Origin: Neospora caninum Liverpool
Lineage: Eukaryota; Apicomplexa; Conoidasida; Eucoccidiorida; Sarcocystidae
Assembly (NCBI RefSeq): GCF_000208865.1
Contig: NC_018396.1
Span: 558,001-622,000, forward strand
Reading direction: 5' to 3'
Length of the DNA stretch: 64,000 nucleotides
The position numbers and the translations under genes were made by a program. Under the pieces are notes generated by a model. That model saw only the letters and a program-made list of their open reading frames with translations. It searched no databases and had not been told where the DNA came from. Within the stretch, counting starts at the first letter, position 1. Every line of letters starts with the position of its first letter. This document shows, piece after piece, positions 11,629 to 24,201 of the stretch.

Positions 11629-13892
11629 CTACAATGCCTGCAGACTCTTTTCGTACAGAGTATCCACGACCTGGGCCATGTTTTTTATAGTCGCGAGAGC
11701 GTCGACATGCATCTCCGGGAGCACTTGCTCCTCGAAGAGCAACAACACGCCTACGCCCTGGTCCAGTGTGCCGTGGAGCTTCCCGTCTAGAATCATCTCA
11801 CTCAACTTCTCCTCGACCTTGGCGAGAGGCAATCCGATCAACTGGGCCACGTGGGCGAGCTCAACCCGAGAGAAGGGCCGGAGGAGTTTGAGCAGATTCT
11901 TCTCCAGGAGATTCTCATACAGTTCATCGATATGGTGCATGAGAACTTCGTCTCCCTTGAGCTCTCTCGCATACATGTCGAGGACTTCCTCAAACTTCTT
12001 CAGAGACCGTTGCTTGTGACACAAAGCAAGCTGCCGCATAGCTTCCAGATCGCGCCGGGCGCCGGAAGCGGGGGCAGTCGCTGCGTCTCCGACGGGACCG
12101 CCGGCTGTGGAGGCTTCCGCTGGTTTGCATGTGGACGAAGTGTCCATCGAGTAGTACCGCAAGCACTGCTTCCCGGTAAGCAGCGAGCTAACCTCGTCGT
12201 CCTTCCCCTGGAGAATTTTCGACAGAAGCATGTATTTCAAGGCCTGCAGAGCTTTCGAGGGGCCTAAATATCCACACATACCACGAGTCCAACCACAGAC
12301 AGACACACAGACACACAACCGCCACGTCTCTGAAGTCCCTTGGGCGGCCTCTGCTCGTCCTTCTCCCGCGCGTGACCGAAGCCCAATCCTCGCGGGGGAC
12401 TGCACCGTTTTCGTGTGCTTTTTGAGCGAAAACACTGCCAAAGGGGAACCCGCCAAGCAACCGCGACTGGGTCTCAACGCCGTGCAGCCGCCGACACAAG
12501 CCGAAAACCACTGCGGGCTTCGAGGTGCGCAGAAAAGGTGAACTAGGGACAGATCTCTTTTTCAGTGACTGCACGAGAGGCACACTGGAGGTCGAGTCGT
12601 TCTCGTCTATCCAGACGGAAACGACAGATCTTTTGCCTGGTCTAAGACAGGCCGAGCAGTTCACATTGTGCTCTCAGAGGTCGGACCGCAAAGAGAGACT
12701 CATCTCGTCTCCCCGGCGACAAATCACGCGACATACAACGTGGCTTACCAGCAGGCGTGGAGCTGCATTTGGTTGCCGCAGCGACGGCAGCCCCGGCGGC
12801 GGTGGGCGCCTTTTGCGAGTGGTGCGCAGCGTCTTGGGCGCTGAACGCGTCGAAAGCCTCGAAGAAGTACGAAAACGCCGTCTTGTAGTCCCGATCTTGG
12901 GCAGCAAGGATGCCAGCCTGTGTCACCGGAGCGTCAGAGATACCCAACAGAGCGACGGTTAACACGTGCCGCAGTGCGGCAAGGACAGAGCCTCCAGTGT
13001 CACCTTTTGAGGCTGGACAAGTTTGCCATGCTCACGTGCTCTGCAGTGTTTTACCTTCCCCTTGTGCGTGTCTAACGGGAAAGTAGCACTAGAGTGTGAG
13101 TCGTTGGCGTCTCGAAAGTACCTGCAAGTCGATGTCTCCCTGAAGGAGCGGCGGGCAGTGGATCGCGTTCGCATTCGTTCTGGAGGCGGTCAGAGCCGCG
13201 CGTGCCTTGGGGTAGTTCTTGACCTTGAATTGAAGCTTGGACTCAATCAAGTGAATCTCGACCAGCAGCAGTTTGTCGTCGAGCTTCTTCACCTCCTGCA
13301 GGAGCTGTTGGAGGATTGGCTGGGCTTGTTGCAGCATGCCCAGCTGTACATACACTTGAGCCAGGCGCACTTCAACTCTGTGGCGCAAGAATGTCCGCTT
13401 CTCTCCTTGGCACCAGGGAATCACTTCTTTGCACAGCTCCACCAGAGCTTGCTCCGCACCCGGGAGTTCCGCCACTGCATCGACCAGGATTCTCACGAGT
13501 TTCGCAGTTCTTGCTTTGGCGAGGAGCGAGAAAAAGGGAAGCGAGGACCGCATCAGTTGCTGAAGAGATTCGCAGTCGCCCTGGTTAGCATAAAGGGACG
13601 CCAGAAGAGCGATCCCCTGTTCTTGCAGCCGCATAGCCTCCTCCACGCTAGGCGGCGGTAGCTGCCGTTTCTCTACCTGAGTGTCGTTCACGGCAATCTG
13701 GTACGCCACGCGATTCGCCTCCTCGATTAACGCTATGGCCTTGCGTGTGTCCACTCCCACCAGGTCCTCGCCCTCTTTCAAAAGCGCGGCGACGCAGTTG
13801 GTAGCGTCACTGGCATCGCGGCCCCGCCGGCCAGAATCGTGAGGCGCCTCTGAGGCCGCCGCTGCCTCGGATGGCTGAGCTGACGGCGGCAT
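11629..13892 (-). CDS. RPN6: 26S proteasome regulatory lid subunit RPN6 (PSMD11)
   Basis: A three-exon gene: 13892-13122, 12917-12749 and 12263-11629, spliced in phases 0 and 1, giving 524 aa. The N-terminal half is an alpha-solenoid of TPR-like helical repeats (KLDDKLLLVEIHLIESKL, DYKTAFSYFFEAFDAF). The C-terminal third, from about residue 385, is a PCI domain: LEKNLLKLLRPFSRVELAHV, then GLPLAKVEEKLSEMILDGK and LHGTLDQGVGVLLLFEE. These match the winged-helix part of RPN6 orthologues closely. RPN6 clamps the lid to the 20S core and base ATPases in the cytosolic and nuclear 26S proteasome. The protein is about 100 aa longer than human PSMD11 because of an Ala/Thr/Ser-rich linker at the exon 2 end and another just before the PCI domain. 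The ATG at 13892 is chosen because the short upstream in-frame extension has no protein-like character. Confidence 0.95.
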
Positions 13893-16800
13893 GGTGAGGA
13901 GGGGAAAAGGAATAGCGGAGATACGAACGGACAGGCAACACACCGAGTCGCCCAACCGACTGCTGAAGAAACAGTGCACACCGGCTCGCTCAAACACGCA
14001 AGCGGCTGCGCGCCGACTTCGGCGTTATCAGAAAACCCAGGTGTCCGTACACGACACTGGTCACCCAGAAAAGTCGGTTCCTCAAGTGGCCATGAAGAGT
14101 GTAAGATCGAAAGAGAAGACGTGGAAAGAAAGAGATGGTGAGACACGGGTTGAGTGACACCGACGAAATGAATACTGAATGTGCCGGGCCGTCAAAACGG
14201 AGCCTGGGCGGAAAACACACCGCAAGACGACTGTGGACCAGGCACCATTCAAGCTACCTTCCCACTACCGGCATCCTTAGAAACAATGAAAAGTGCTTCC
14301 TCAAATGGCACAGGTTCTGGGAATATTAAAGGGTGAGCACGGAGCAGCAAGGAAAAGGCGCTTGCTGTTTCCCAGACATGCAACAGCCTGCGCTGGGACA
14401 GCAGCCAGAGGTGGTGGTGGTAACAACCTCCCCAAATTTTGGGTCACGCTCGCATTTTAGCTGTCCTTTTTTTCGACGGAACTTTAAACTTCGTCGGCTG
14501 TATTCCCCAGTAGTCCTATACACTGCTGTACCAAAGCCATGTGCACGAAGAACACTTTTCCTTAGAGTGTCGTGGTGTACACTTGCATGCTGGGACAGCG
14601 GTCCTATGGGGTTGTTTGATGTTTGCCAGGTCTGCGATCGAGCTTTAGTCGCCTGTTTCAGGTGCTCAATCGGCTAGTCAACACAGAGTCACCGCCGAAC
14701 CGTGCATAAGTTGCACTCACGCGACGCTGTACCTCAACGAGAGAGTTTTTAACTGGAGTGAAACATCCATCGCCACGATATATCTGTGGTTCGTATACCG
14801 TGGAGCTCCCCGTCGGCGGCCTGACGCGCGATTAAGCAGCTGTAGTTTCTCCCCCTCTCCGGGCGCATGGAGCGACATTCTATCGGAAAAGGTTGGTAAC
14901 TTCTGCGCTTCTCACGCTCTGAACTTGCACACTAAGTCAGCAGTCCCCGTACACCTTCTCGAAGCTCTGAAGAGAAGGAACAGTGCGACAGCTGTGAGTA
15001 AGCAAGTGTTACTGCGACTCAGTGTTCCCAACAAGGGAGACGACGTATTGGTAGGCAACCAGTGTTCTTGTGCGTTCATATCGTCGGCAGTGACTCTAGT
15101 GGCAAAGATTCGCGATAGTCGGTGGACGTTATCTCCCTACAGCGGTTGTCAAAGAGTACAGGTTTGTCGCTTTTTGACAGTCATTCACTCTCCGGCTCTG
15201 GAGCATGAAGAATAGCTTAAGCAGAAGAACCGCCGCACAAACTTCCACGTATGGTTCGTTGCACAGAAAGTACCTCAGACATCCGTTGCCACGTTCGTTT
15301 TTGATATGGGTTTGTTGCCACGTTGCCTCCCCTTTCGTGCAAGCAGCATGCATGGAGCAAGGCAGTTGTTTTTTTTTTCGGGCCCCCACGGAGATCCGCG
15401 TTCTTTCCAATTTGGTATGCCTTTCTTTTCTTGTGCTGTAGCAGACACGAGTTTTTACTGCTCCTGTTGTTTACTACTCAAACGTCGTTTACCGACAATT
15501 TCGCACTGACGTTCGCCGCCCGTCCTGTTGAGACAGTCGAGCGGCGTACAGCCTCCTCAGACACCAGTATGTGTGTGTTTCACGAGCCTCCTTCAGCAGG
15601 TTCCACGATGCGCAGCGGTCCTGCTCGGGGGAGTCCAGAAACCTTTCGTGGTTCCCATTTGACTGCTGACGCCTCTCTGCCTCAACTAACCTTGGATCAG
15701 CTTCGTGCACTTTTCTGGGAGTGGGAAGCGACGTAGAAATCGAACTTTGACGTGACGAGACACGAAAAGGTCCCCAGCATGTGACCGGCTGCATGACAAT
15801 TTGCCGGTTTCCCTGCGAATCCTGCATAATCGAGGCTCCTGTTCCAGCGTTTCTAATATGCCTTTCTGCAACACACTCACCTCATCTTTTATTCAACACT
15901 CAGTGGGTTAGGACTTCTAGTTGAGCCTCGTGGTCACAACCACTGTCTTGTGAGCAAGAACACCCCGATATTGGTTTCGGGCGCATGCCGTGCCCAGGCT
16001 CCGTGCGTGTTTGTGGAATTAGAAACGTGTCTAGGATGGCTGTTACACTTCGATCATGCGCGGATTCCCTGTCCTCTGAAGACAAAAAAATGGCGTTGCC
16101 GCGTCGATCCCTCTGTCAAAGAAAGCAGTCCCGTTGACCAAAACCACTCCTGTTTTGTGGCCCATCAAAACAGTAAGGAGGCTTGCCTCATTTGTGTTCT
16201 TCTGTAGGTCCTCTAATGGTACACCGTTATCCTACGTCTTTGCATGACATTGTCCCGTAGATTGTCACAGGATTCCTGGGTGTGCTTCGTTGTTGCGGAT
16301 TTGGACTCTGAGAACCTTCGAGTCTCCATGGTACGCGCCGTTGGTCTAAGACCAGTACACAATGGTGTTTCATGTCGGTTGCACGGAATCACTGAAACGA
16401 AAGACTTTCGGCGTATATCCGCAAGACCGGCACTGCGGTCAGCCGTTCGCATCGATCTCAAAGCGTGGGAAGACCAAGCCGGACACGTTTGGGGTGGGCG
16501 TTTCTTTTACAACTACATGTGTTCGAGGGGGCTTGCTCGAAGTAACCGGCTTCTCCTCTCCCAGGCAAACTGACAGCACTCGTTTTGTGCGGCCATTGCC
16601 AAGTTTGTATTGGGGAAATAGAATAGTGGAAAGCAGAATGGTGTTCTCCCAACTGAACCCTGTGATTGGGGTTGGTTGTTGTGTGTCAACACGGCGCGGA
16701 GGCCCCCGCGATCGCCACTTTCAAGGTTTTGTAAGCCTCGAGTGAAGTCCACATTCGGGAAGAAAGCGTGAAATAGCAGCATTTCCTCGCTCGGTTGGGG

Positions 16801-18636
16801 GGTCAGGATAAGACGGAGCCCGAAATTTCCGTGGCAGCCTACGCGTGGATCCATTGAGTGGGTAAGGAGGCAAGATTTTCCAGTCAGGAGACATCCTTCG
16901 TCCACTGGAACGAATGACTCTGTCAAAGAGCTTCAAACGTAAGTCATCAGTCGTCCAATGCCACAGTTATCAGGTTTACGTCCGCATTTTCCGCAGGAGT
17001 TCCAACGTTCCCGGTTGACAGCTTCGGCGCCGCTCGTTTGCATGCGGCTGCCGCACGAGTGGACTAGCTTCTTGCTCAATGAATTTGAGGCGTTGCCTGT
17101 CAGCATTTCAGCGCAATGCAGAGACCAGTGTTTTCGTTTCTGTAAAAAAGACAGTTGCAGAACGCCGGGAAATTTAATCTGGTGTCGAAATTTTTGTCTG
17201 CTTGAAGAAAAGGCAACTTCACACACATCGATGCAATGCCGCTAGTACAAGGCCCCAGCGCTCGACACTGAGCGCTCTCTGCCACATTAGGAAGCCTTGT
17301 CCTTATCGTGGAAGATCCCGTGCGGTTTTTCCTGTTTCTTGCCATGGACATGAGGAGAACGAAGATTTCTCCCGCCTCTGATTTTTCGAAACACTGGTCA
17401 AGTGCGCAGGAATAGTTTTTAAATTGCAGGAGCTCGGACTTATCTCTCGCGGTCTGAAGCCTCCAGAGCATTTTTTGGGCCACACACGGCCGTGCTGCGA
17501 GCGGTACCGGTGGAGACAGGCGCCAGCTTGTTTGCTATTCTGAGTGCCCGTCAGCGAATCCAACATTTTTCCTTCTTGTCCTTCTCTGAATTCAAGAGAC
17601 TTGCCGCTAGCGGTCGGATTTCCTTCGCTCCGGGAAAGTTGATGCGGTACGCGCCGCTCTCTCTTCCCCGGCTGAGGCGGCATATGATCAAGTCGTATTC
17701 GTCTTCTGTTTGCATGCTCGTCGCGGCATTCTTGTTTCTCGACTTTACCCCATCGTTCGCTGCTCACACATCCGTGCGTGCAGCCGCCCGCCGTCGCGAC
17801 AGAGCCAGTTTCATCTTTCGGATCGGCCTTGCCGGCTTCATTTTCCCAACCTGGCGGCTCTGGAGTGATCGGACGAGATTCTGGTTGACTGATCCGAGCA
17901 GAGGCTCCTCTAAGACTGCGCTGCTGTTGAGTTTAGTTGCGGAAAGATCGCAATTTACCAGCGACAAAACGCGGGGTCCGAAGCAACTTGTGTGTTTTCT
18001 CGGGGACAGCGACACGGCCCTCCCAACTGAATGATGTCGGGGCGTGTGACAGGGGCGTGATCGGATACTTCACGCATAGGATGTGAACGCATTTTGCAAC
18101 GGCAGTTCAGATTCGCTGGGTGTCCGTACCGGTTTAGCATTTCTACCGCCTCCTATGGATGGTTCCTGCTCTGAAGAACAGGACATCCCTTGCCGCGTAG
18201 TTGGATCGTCGAAGCTGCGAGTTTTTACAAAAGCCGGTTCCCCAGCCGGTCTACCTGACTCAACCACTGCTTGGAATCAAAGCGTCGAAGTCGGGGTTTC
18301 CAGCGTGGAAAGCACAGTGTGTGAAGGGGAAAGACTGGTCATCGCCCAGAGACCGGTTTTGTGGGATTTGCGCCCTGGACTGTGCGTAGCGGGGACCGCG
18401 TACGACACATAGACGCGCACCGCGGGGGGGGTGGGGCGTAGGAGGCAAATCTACACCTGCAGGCGTCCTCCATAGGCGCGCTTCTTTCTGGAAGCAACGC
18501 GCTTCGCGATTCCGGTCCCACGGACCACACAGACCGTGCCCAGTCTCACTGGAGCCAAACATCGCGTCAGTGGGTTTCAGCGTCTGCGCGTTCGCGGCTG
18601 TCGCTTCCGCTGGGGAAAACGTCTGCCGCAGAAAGC
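13893..18636. other. 4.7-kb divergent intergenic region
   Basis: It separates RPN6 (reading left) from the 14-3-3-like gene (reading right), so it holds both 5' leaders and promoters. Composition is less GC-rich than in the genes. No exon chain is supported. The only notable reading frame is a small ATG-initiated one with a signal-peptide-like start at 17684-18034, listed separately. Confidence 0.5.
17684..18034 (+). CDS. Candidate small secreted ORF (uncertain)
   Basis: An ATG-initiated frame of 116 aa lies on the same strand as, and about 0.6 kb before, the 14-3-3-like gene. Its N-terminus (MIKSYSSSVCMLVAAFLFLD) is a plausible signal peptide with a Ser-Phe-Ala-Ala region suited to cleavage near residue 30. 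The rest is basic and unfamiliar. The frame continues open upstream of this ATG to 17492 without another convincing start. It may be a real small secreted protein, an upstream ORF in a long 5' leader, or chance. Confidence 0.2.
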   Translation: MIKSYSSSVCMLVAAFLFLDFTPSFAAHTSVRAAARRRDRASFIFRIGLAGFIFPTWRLWSDRTRFWLTDPSRGSSKTALLLSLVAERSQFTSDKTRGPKQLVCFLGDSDTALPTE

Positions 18637-21135
18637 ATGTTGCCTTTCGCCGGCTCGCCCAGTCATCTGGGGCTGGGGACCACGCGTGCCCAGGACCGAT
18701 CCGCCGCGCAGGCTGGTCTGTTTCGTCCGCCGTCTTCGCCCCCGAGCCCCGCGATGGCCCCGACCACTCCAAAGGAGCCTACGCTCCTGGCGAAGCTCAA
18801 AATGCATCAGATTGCCATGAGAATGGTGAAGGTAGCGGAGATGCAGCGGCGGCGGCACCGCAAAAGCATCGAAGACCACGAGGCGGCTGTACACCTCGAC
18901 GAAGAACACATTGCAGCCGCCACCGGCGTGCGCCTGGATAATGTGCTTGCCTTCCGTAAACTTGTGAATGCCACGATGAACGCTACGGTGGCTTCCGCGT
19001 CTCTGAGAGAGAAAGATTCAGTCCTCGGGAAAACAACTCTTGCCATGAGCATCTTCAACATTCCTTCCGAGATCCAGAGACGCGTCACAGGTACGCGCGC
19101 GTTTTCTCTTCTCGCCAAAACGGTGCAGACATCTCTCGGCTCAGTTCTGGTTTTTTGTCAGGAGCATCTTGCGATGTGCTCACAGCAGTGAGTTCACCCT
19201 CAATGGGGTAAAAAGAAGCGTTCAGTACTGGTCGGGCACTGGCGGCACGGTCCTCCGTTGGAAACCCGGAGACAGCGCCCTGCTGAGTTTCGCTTTTCTT
19301 CGGTCCACACTGTGCGCTCAGACAAAGACAGGTGGAGGCGGCTCTTCCCTGCAGCCCGTGGAGAACGTCCTGGCGGTGTGTTAACGGCACTCTTCCTGGC
19401 AATAATGGCCGAAGCATGCGGTCGGTATGATGAAGCAGACGTCTACATCCTTCAGCTTCTCGTGTGCAAGGCCGCGCGACGTGAGTTCACTGAGGGAAAC
19501 AAACCACTGTTTGGAGGTTCGTGTAGACTTGCGTGACGACGGAAAAACTCCAGGCTTTTCCAGGAAAGCAAAGGGTTCGTGCTGCTCCTACAGCGAGGCC
19601 TACTGTTTCCCACCGGGGGGTTCAACCCAGGGGCGCCTCCAAGCTGGCAAACGCTTTCCAAAGGAGCGAACGGAACTCTGTCAGTGCCGGCAACGACAGC
19701 AAGGCCTCACTATGGTGTCGCTGCTCGGTCCATGTTGTGTGCCTTGCTTGCGGATATGGCTGCACTACAGTTGAGGAGCTGACGCCGGAGGAGCGAACAT
19801 GCGTCCAGCGCGCGTTTCACCGCCGAATCCAGCAGAGCAAGAATTCCTGGAAGCACGTGATGGCTCTTGAGAAAGCTTTGGATATTCGACGAGACGCTAG
19901 CAACTCTAAAAGATCCTACAAAATTGCGGAGCTAGCAGCGTGCAAGTAAGCACTGTTCACCGATATAACGCGCTTCTCCGCGTTCTTTTCGGCACCAGCA
20001 TTCGATCACAAGAGACTTTCCTGGAAGGCAGAATTCTATCCAAGCACCGGACGTTCACTCGGGAGCCTATTCGTGCCTTGCGCGTTTCGACAAACTGGAT
20101 CTTTTGCGCGTCCGTTCAGCTGCCGGGTGTCCGTTCAGCTGCAGGGCGTTTTGTGGTCCTCGGCGCACATCTGTTGCGGTCCCCCTTGCGGATGCCGATG
20201 GACAAAAAACTGAGGGACGGCGGCGGGGACAGGTGACTTTTTGTGGTTCTTCGCTTCGTTTCTGCAGGGACCGATTGAGGGACGACATTGTGCGACACTG
20301 CTATGGCATCATTTGGGCCACCACGCACTTGATTATGCCAACTCCTGGGTCGCCGGCGACTCAGATGTTTTCTCACAAGTGCATCGCGACCGCCTTTCGA
20401 CAGGTCACACAATTCACCGACTCCGTGCCCCAGTATCAGTGCCTCCAGCTGGCTGAGGCGAACTACAAGAGAGCGGTACATTTTGCCAAGACAGACGGTA
20501 CGTCTCAGAGAACAAACTCGCCACGAGCGGATGCTCCGCTCGCTGTTTCGGTATCTGAAGGCACGCAAAACGCGAGCTGCAATTTTAATCGTCGGTGACG
20601 AGGCACGTGGGGCAATCACGAGGTGGTCTTGGCGTCATGTGAACTTGTACGCGCCGTTTAGACAAACGGCTGCTCAAAAAATGACGGTTGGTTTATTTCG
20701 GATGAATGTCCAACGGCTTGTCTCATGGCATTCTAAGGGGGAAACGCGCTGCGTTGCTACGTTTGAAAGACACCACAGCCTTGCGTTCGCTTCGGGGTTC
20801 CCACTTTCATGGCTCTCCGAGCAGCGCGTTGCTCTAATATCGGGCTGCGTTGTTGTGCGAATTTGCCTTCAGAGACCATGGGGCCTTGCGATAAGCTGCG
20901 GATCGAGACTCTCATCAGCTGGGCGAACTTCCTGTTCTACAACCTCGAGAAGAAGGACGAAGCGTTGGCATCCGCTCGTGAAACACTTCAGGAGAGCATG
21001 ACGAAGCTCGACTCGGTGCCGCAAGCGCAGTTTGCGGATGTTGTGGAAGCTTTGCAGCTTCTCATGAAGAGCATCTGGCGGTGGAGCCAAGAAAGCCGCA
21101 AGGACGCAGTGTACGACTGGTGGTCCAGTCCCTGA
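18637..21135 (+). CDS. Divergent 14-3-3-like protein with N-terminal extension
   Basis: A five-exon model: 18637-19090 (ATG at 18637, or the better-context ATG at 18754), 19355-19480, 19771-19945, 20268-20497 and 20873-21135. All junctions keep phase (1, 1, 2, 1). Length is 376 aa from 18754 or 415 aa from 18637. From exon 2 onward it follows the nine-helix 14-3-3 layout: AEACGRYDEAD (helix 2), LTPEERTCVQRAF...SKNSW (helix 3), a helix resembling the basic-patch helix 5 (MFSHKCIATAFRQV), ANYKRAVHFAKTD (helix 6), LEKKDEALASARETLQESMT (helices 7-8), and LQLLMKSIWRWSQES (helix 9). 14-3-3 proteins are dimeric adaptors for phospho-Ser/Thr ligands. By eye, pocket residues are altered: K49 reads H, R56 reads K, Y128 reads Q, while R127 is kept. 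The roughly 110-residue N-terminal part is basic-helical and not part of canonical 14-3-3. Fold assignment is likely; phosphopeptide binding is doubtful. Confidence 0.82.
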
Positions 21136-24100
21136 AAGGCGTTTTCGAAGCGAGTTAGCTGAAACGAAGGAACTCCTCGACGATTCGCCGGTTGCGTATG
21201 CCTCAAACCCGGGGAAGGGCGATGTTGCGCCCCCATCGTCGGGTCCGCAGGATTTTTTTTTGCGACCGCGACGCCAGCGAACAAGGTGCGCGGAGACAAA
21301 CCAGAAGGCATGACGGAGGCTTCGCAGGAATTGCTGAAGAGAAATTTCCCCTGTCGAAGAACACCATTAGGACAATTGCGAGCTTTCCGAGGTTCGATGG
21401 TGCGTCGCCCACGGTGGGTCAAGAGTCACCTGAAGCAGAAGTTCCGTTCCCAAGAGTTGAGAATCTACCAAGTGCGAAAGGAAGTGACGGCTGCATTGTC
21501 CTGGCTTGTTTCGGAAGAGGTTCCCGGGGAACGCGTGCATCAAGTCTTGCGACGTGACACAGGAGCTTCTTTCGGCTAGTTGTGTTTCAGTTTTTGGATG
21601 TCCGTTTTGGCCTGCGGAACTCTACACTGTACCTTTCCAAGAACAGCTTACACTCACAACTTCCCTCTTCCTTTTGTTCGATACGAGAAAACCGATGTCC
21701 CAAAGCGGGGCGTCCGCCTTCAGAGGCGTCTGCCGTTCTTCCGAAGAAAGAGAGACATCAAGTTCCTAACCCCAGCAATGGACAAGTACTGAATCTGTCC
21801 GGTGGGAGTCACTCTCCGAAGACCCGCGAGGTACATTCCTCTTTCTCACGTTTGTTTAGTCACAAATAAGTAGCGTGGAGGATCCTTGTCGAGCGCTGAA
21901 AGGGTGACCGGTCCGTGGGTTCGCGTTAAATCAACGTTTTCTCTTTCTCGGCGGGTCCGAGGGCCGAGGGAAATAGCTTCGGGACAGTAGACACACAAAT
22001 GATTTTTCGGCCCTCCCTCTCGTGTCATGGTATTTGCGCGTGTCAAGAGGAAACGCTAGAACCTCGTCTTCGTCTGATCGCTTTCAACGGCGCCGACCCT
22101 GCGTGGGAGTTGCTCTTGCGGACACACTAGAGTTAACAAAAGCTGCATTTCTTTCAGGCTTTACACTGGATACGTGGTAATGTTAACTTCCTATAGACCA
22201 CGGGAGCGAAGATAATCTAACATGTAACTCCGTTCTTGGAAAGCAAAAACGTTCAACACGACACTTCACAGCCGAGAGGACCAGACGTGGCTACGGGGAA
22301 GGACACCGATATGAACTTCCCGGTCCCTGGAGTAGGGAGAGCGATTCTCTTAATCTCAAAGTGTCCTTTACGCCCTCATTCCCCCAGATCGCCGCAACGG
22401 CCTTCCTGGCCCCAAGGAGATGTGTGTCCGGCTAAGTTTTCGGCGCTGAGAAGTTTACACACGAAATACAGGAGGACACACGTTTTTGTGTGGCTGCAAA
22501 GGCTTGAACAGTTTACACGTGAAATACAGGAGGGGTCTGCTGCTGATTCCGTTTCACACTCTGTCTACGAGTTGTTACGTTGTTTTCCAGTGGCGGTAGG
22601 CGATACCCACGCTCCGTCGCTTGTCGCATTTCGTTGCATGCGTCCGAAAAATGATGGCGTTTCTGTAAAAAACGTGCTCCTCCCCCGCGATGGCTGCAGT
22701 CGTTGGAGTGTTCAGTGGCATCCAGGTGCGCTCAACGGCGCGCAGCTGGGTATGGATTTCGGCTCTGTTCAGCAGGAAAATGGGCATGGAGCTGTAGTCA
22801 GAAAAAACTTTATGCCCCACATGGATCCAGAAAGAAGGTGATTCTGCAGCAGGCAGGCGCCAGAGAAAACTCATCGAGACACCACTGCAAGTCCCACCGA
22901 GCACATACACAGGACAAAGCCAGCTTCTGGTTGCGCTGAAAAAAACCCGTTCGTGTGAGACGAGTGTGACTCTCAGAGCGCATAGGGGACTCTTTTTCTG
23001 TGACCCGCTGCGAGCAGGAGTGCTTTAGAACACGCTTGTCCAAACTCGTTCAGAAATTTGAGGCGGAACTCGCCCTTCGCTCCGAAAAAACCAGTTCAGG
23101 ACGCTCACTGGCCGCGAGAGTGCGGGGCCTTTGTAACGCAAGGACAGCTCAACGAAGAGTCATCGCGCGCGATCGAGATCCCTAGCCGCATGCAAGGGAC
23201 CGCAGCCCCGGAACAGTCGATTTCGTCGTTTCCCCAATGGAAGAAGCTTTTTCTCTGCCAGCCTCCCGATCTCCTTTGCCCTCTTCACCACTTAAACAAG
23301 GTTGACTGTCAGCGGACCCGACGAAATGTGACAGAAAGGTTGCCACTCGACGGCGGCAGCGTTAAGGCACTGGAGCGTTTCCCTGTAGACAGCTTTCGTG
23401 TTGGAGAGAGCTCAGCAGCGCCGATTCTTTCTTTCAAGAGAAATCCTCCTCAACCCTGTGTTTTCTCTTCCGGCTTTCCGCCGCCACCCTCGAAAGAGAG
23501 TGTATGGCTCCACCGTGGAGTGTCAGGTAAGTCTCCCTCCCTCATTTTGCGCGGCTTTTCTGCGTGTCGACGCCCATGGTAACTTTTTCCTGCGCGGTCT
23601 CGACTGAATCGTTGACAGACACATCTTTTTCTCCCGACTGGGGTCATCAGACTCCGTGGTTTTCGAGTTCACTTGGTTCCTGCAGCGCTGAGAACCCGCG
23701 TGCGGACTTTTCATCCTGCATCCGCGTTTACAAACGCGACGGCGTTCTTGACCGCACCGCGCGTCGAAAACAGAGTCCGAGAGACGATTTTTATCCTTGA
23801 AGCCAGTTTTCCGTCGAGGACGGGAGCTCGGATGCTGAACTGCGGCGGAGTTCTCGCGGCGCCTCAGGGAACTCTGGCGTTCAGAGAGACACTCTGGTTT
23901 TTTTTCAGCGTGACTAGGCTGGTTTCGAGTCTGTTTCCAAGGACGTGGGGCGTCGGGTTCCCGTGTTTCGTGGGATCTTTTGTTTTCGGAGTGAAGACGC
24001 TGTGCGCGTGGGAAGCTTAGGCCTTTCCGCCCTCCGGCGCCGCGCCGTGCCTCTCCGTAGGTGTCCCCGGCAAGCTACCGGCCACCACGCCGTTTCCTCC

Positions 24101-24201
24101 GGTTTTCGCTGTACTGGCTTTCCCTTTGCTTCCCTTTCCCGTTTCCTTCCCCGTCTTCCAGGTTTCAGGCTGCCGTCGCGTGCGTTCTCCTTCTCGTCAC
24201 C
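21136..24201. other. 3-kb intergenic region
   Basis: This lies between the 14-3-3-like stop and the protease start, both on the plus strand. It should hold the 3' UTR of the former and the promoter and leader of the latter. The longest frame (22236-22841) begins at TTG, not ATG, and shows no domain or conserved-looking core. Two partial copies of a short motif (ACGAAATACAGGAGG-like, near 22461 and 22518) look like a small local duplication. Nothing else was recognised. Confidence 0.5.

Noticed and set aside
22236..22841. 201-aa plus-strand frame upstream of the protease
   Set aside because: It starts at TTG with no in-frame ATG for many codons, has no recognisable motif and lies in sequence expected to be UTR or promoter.
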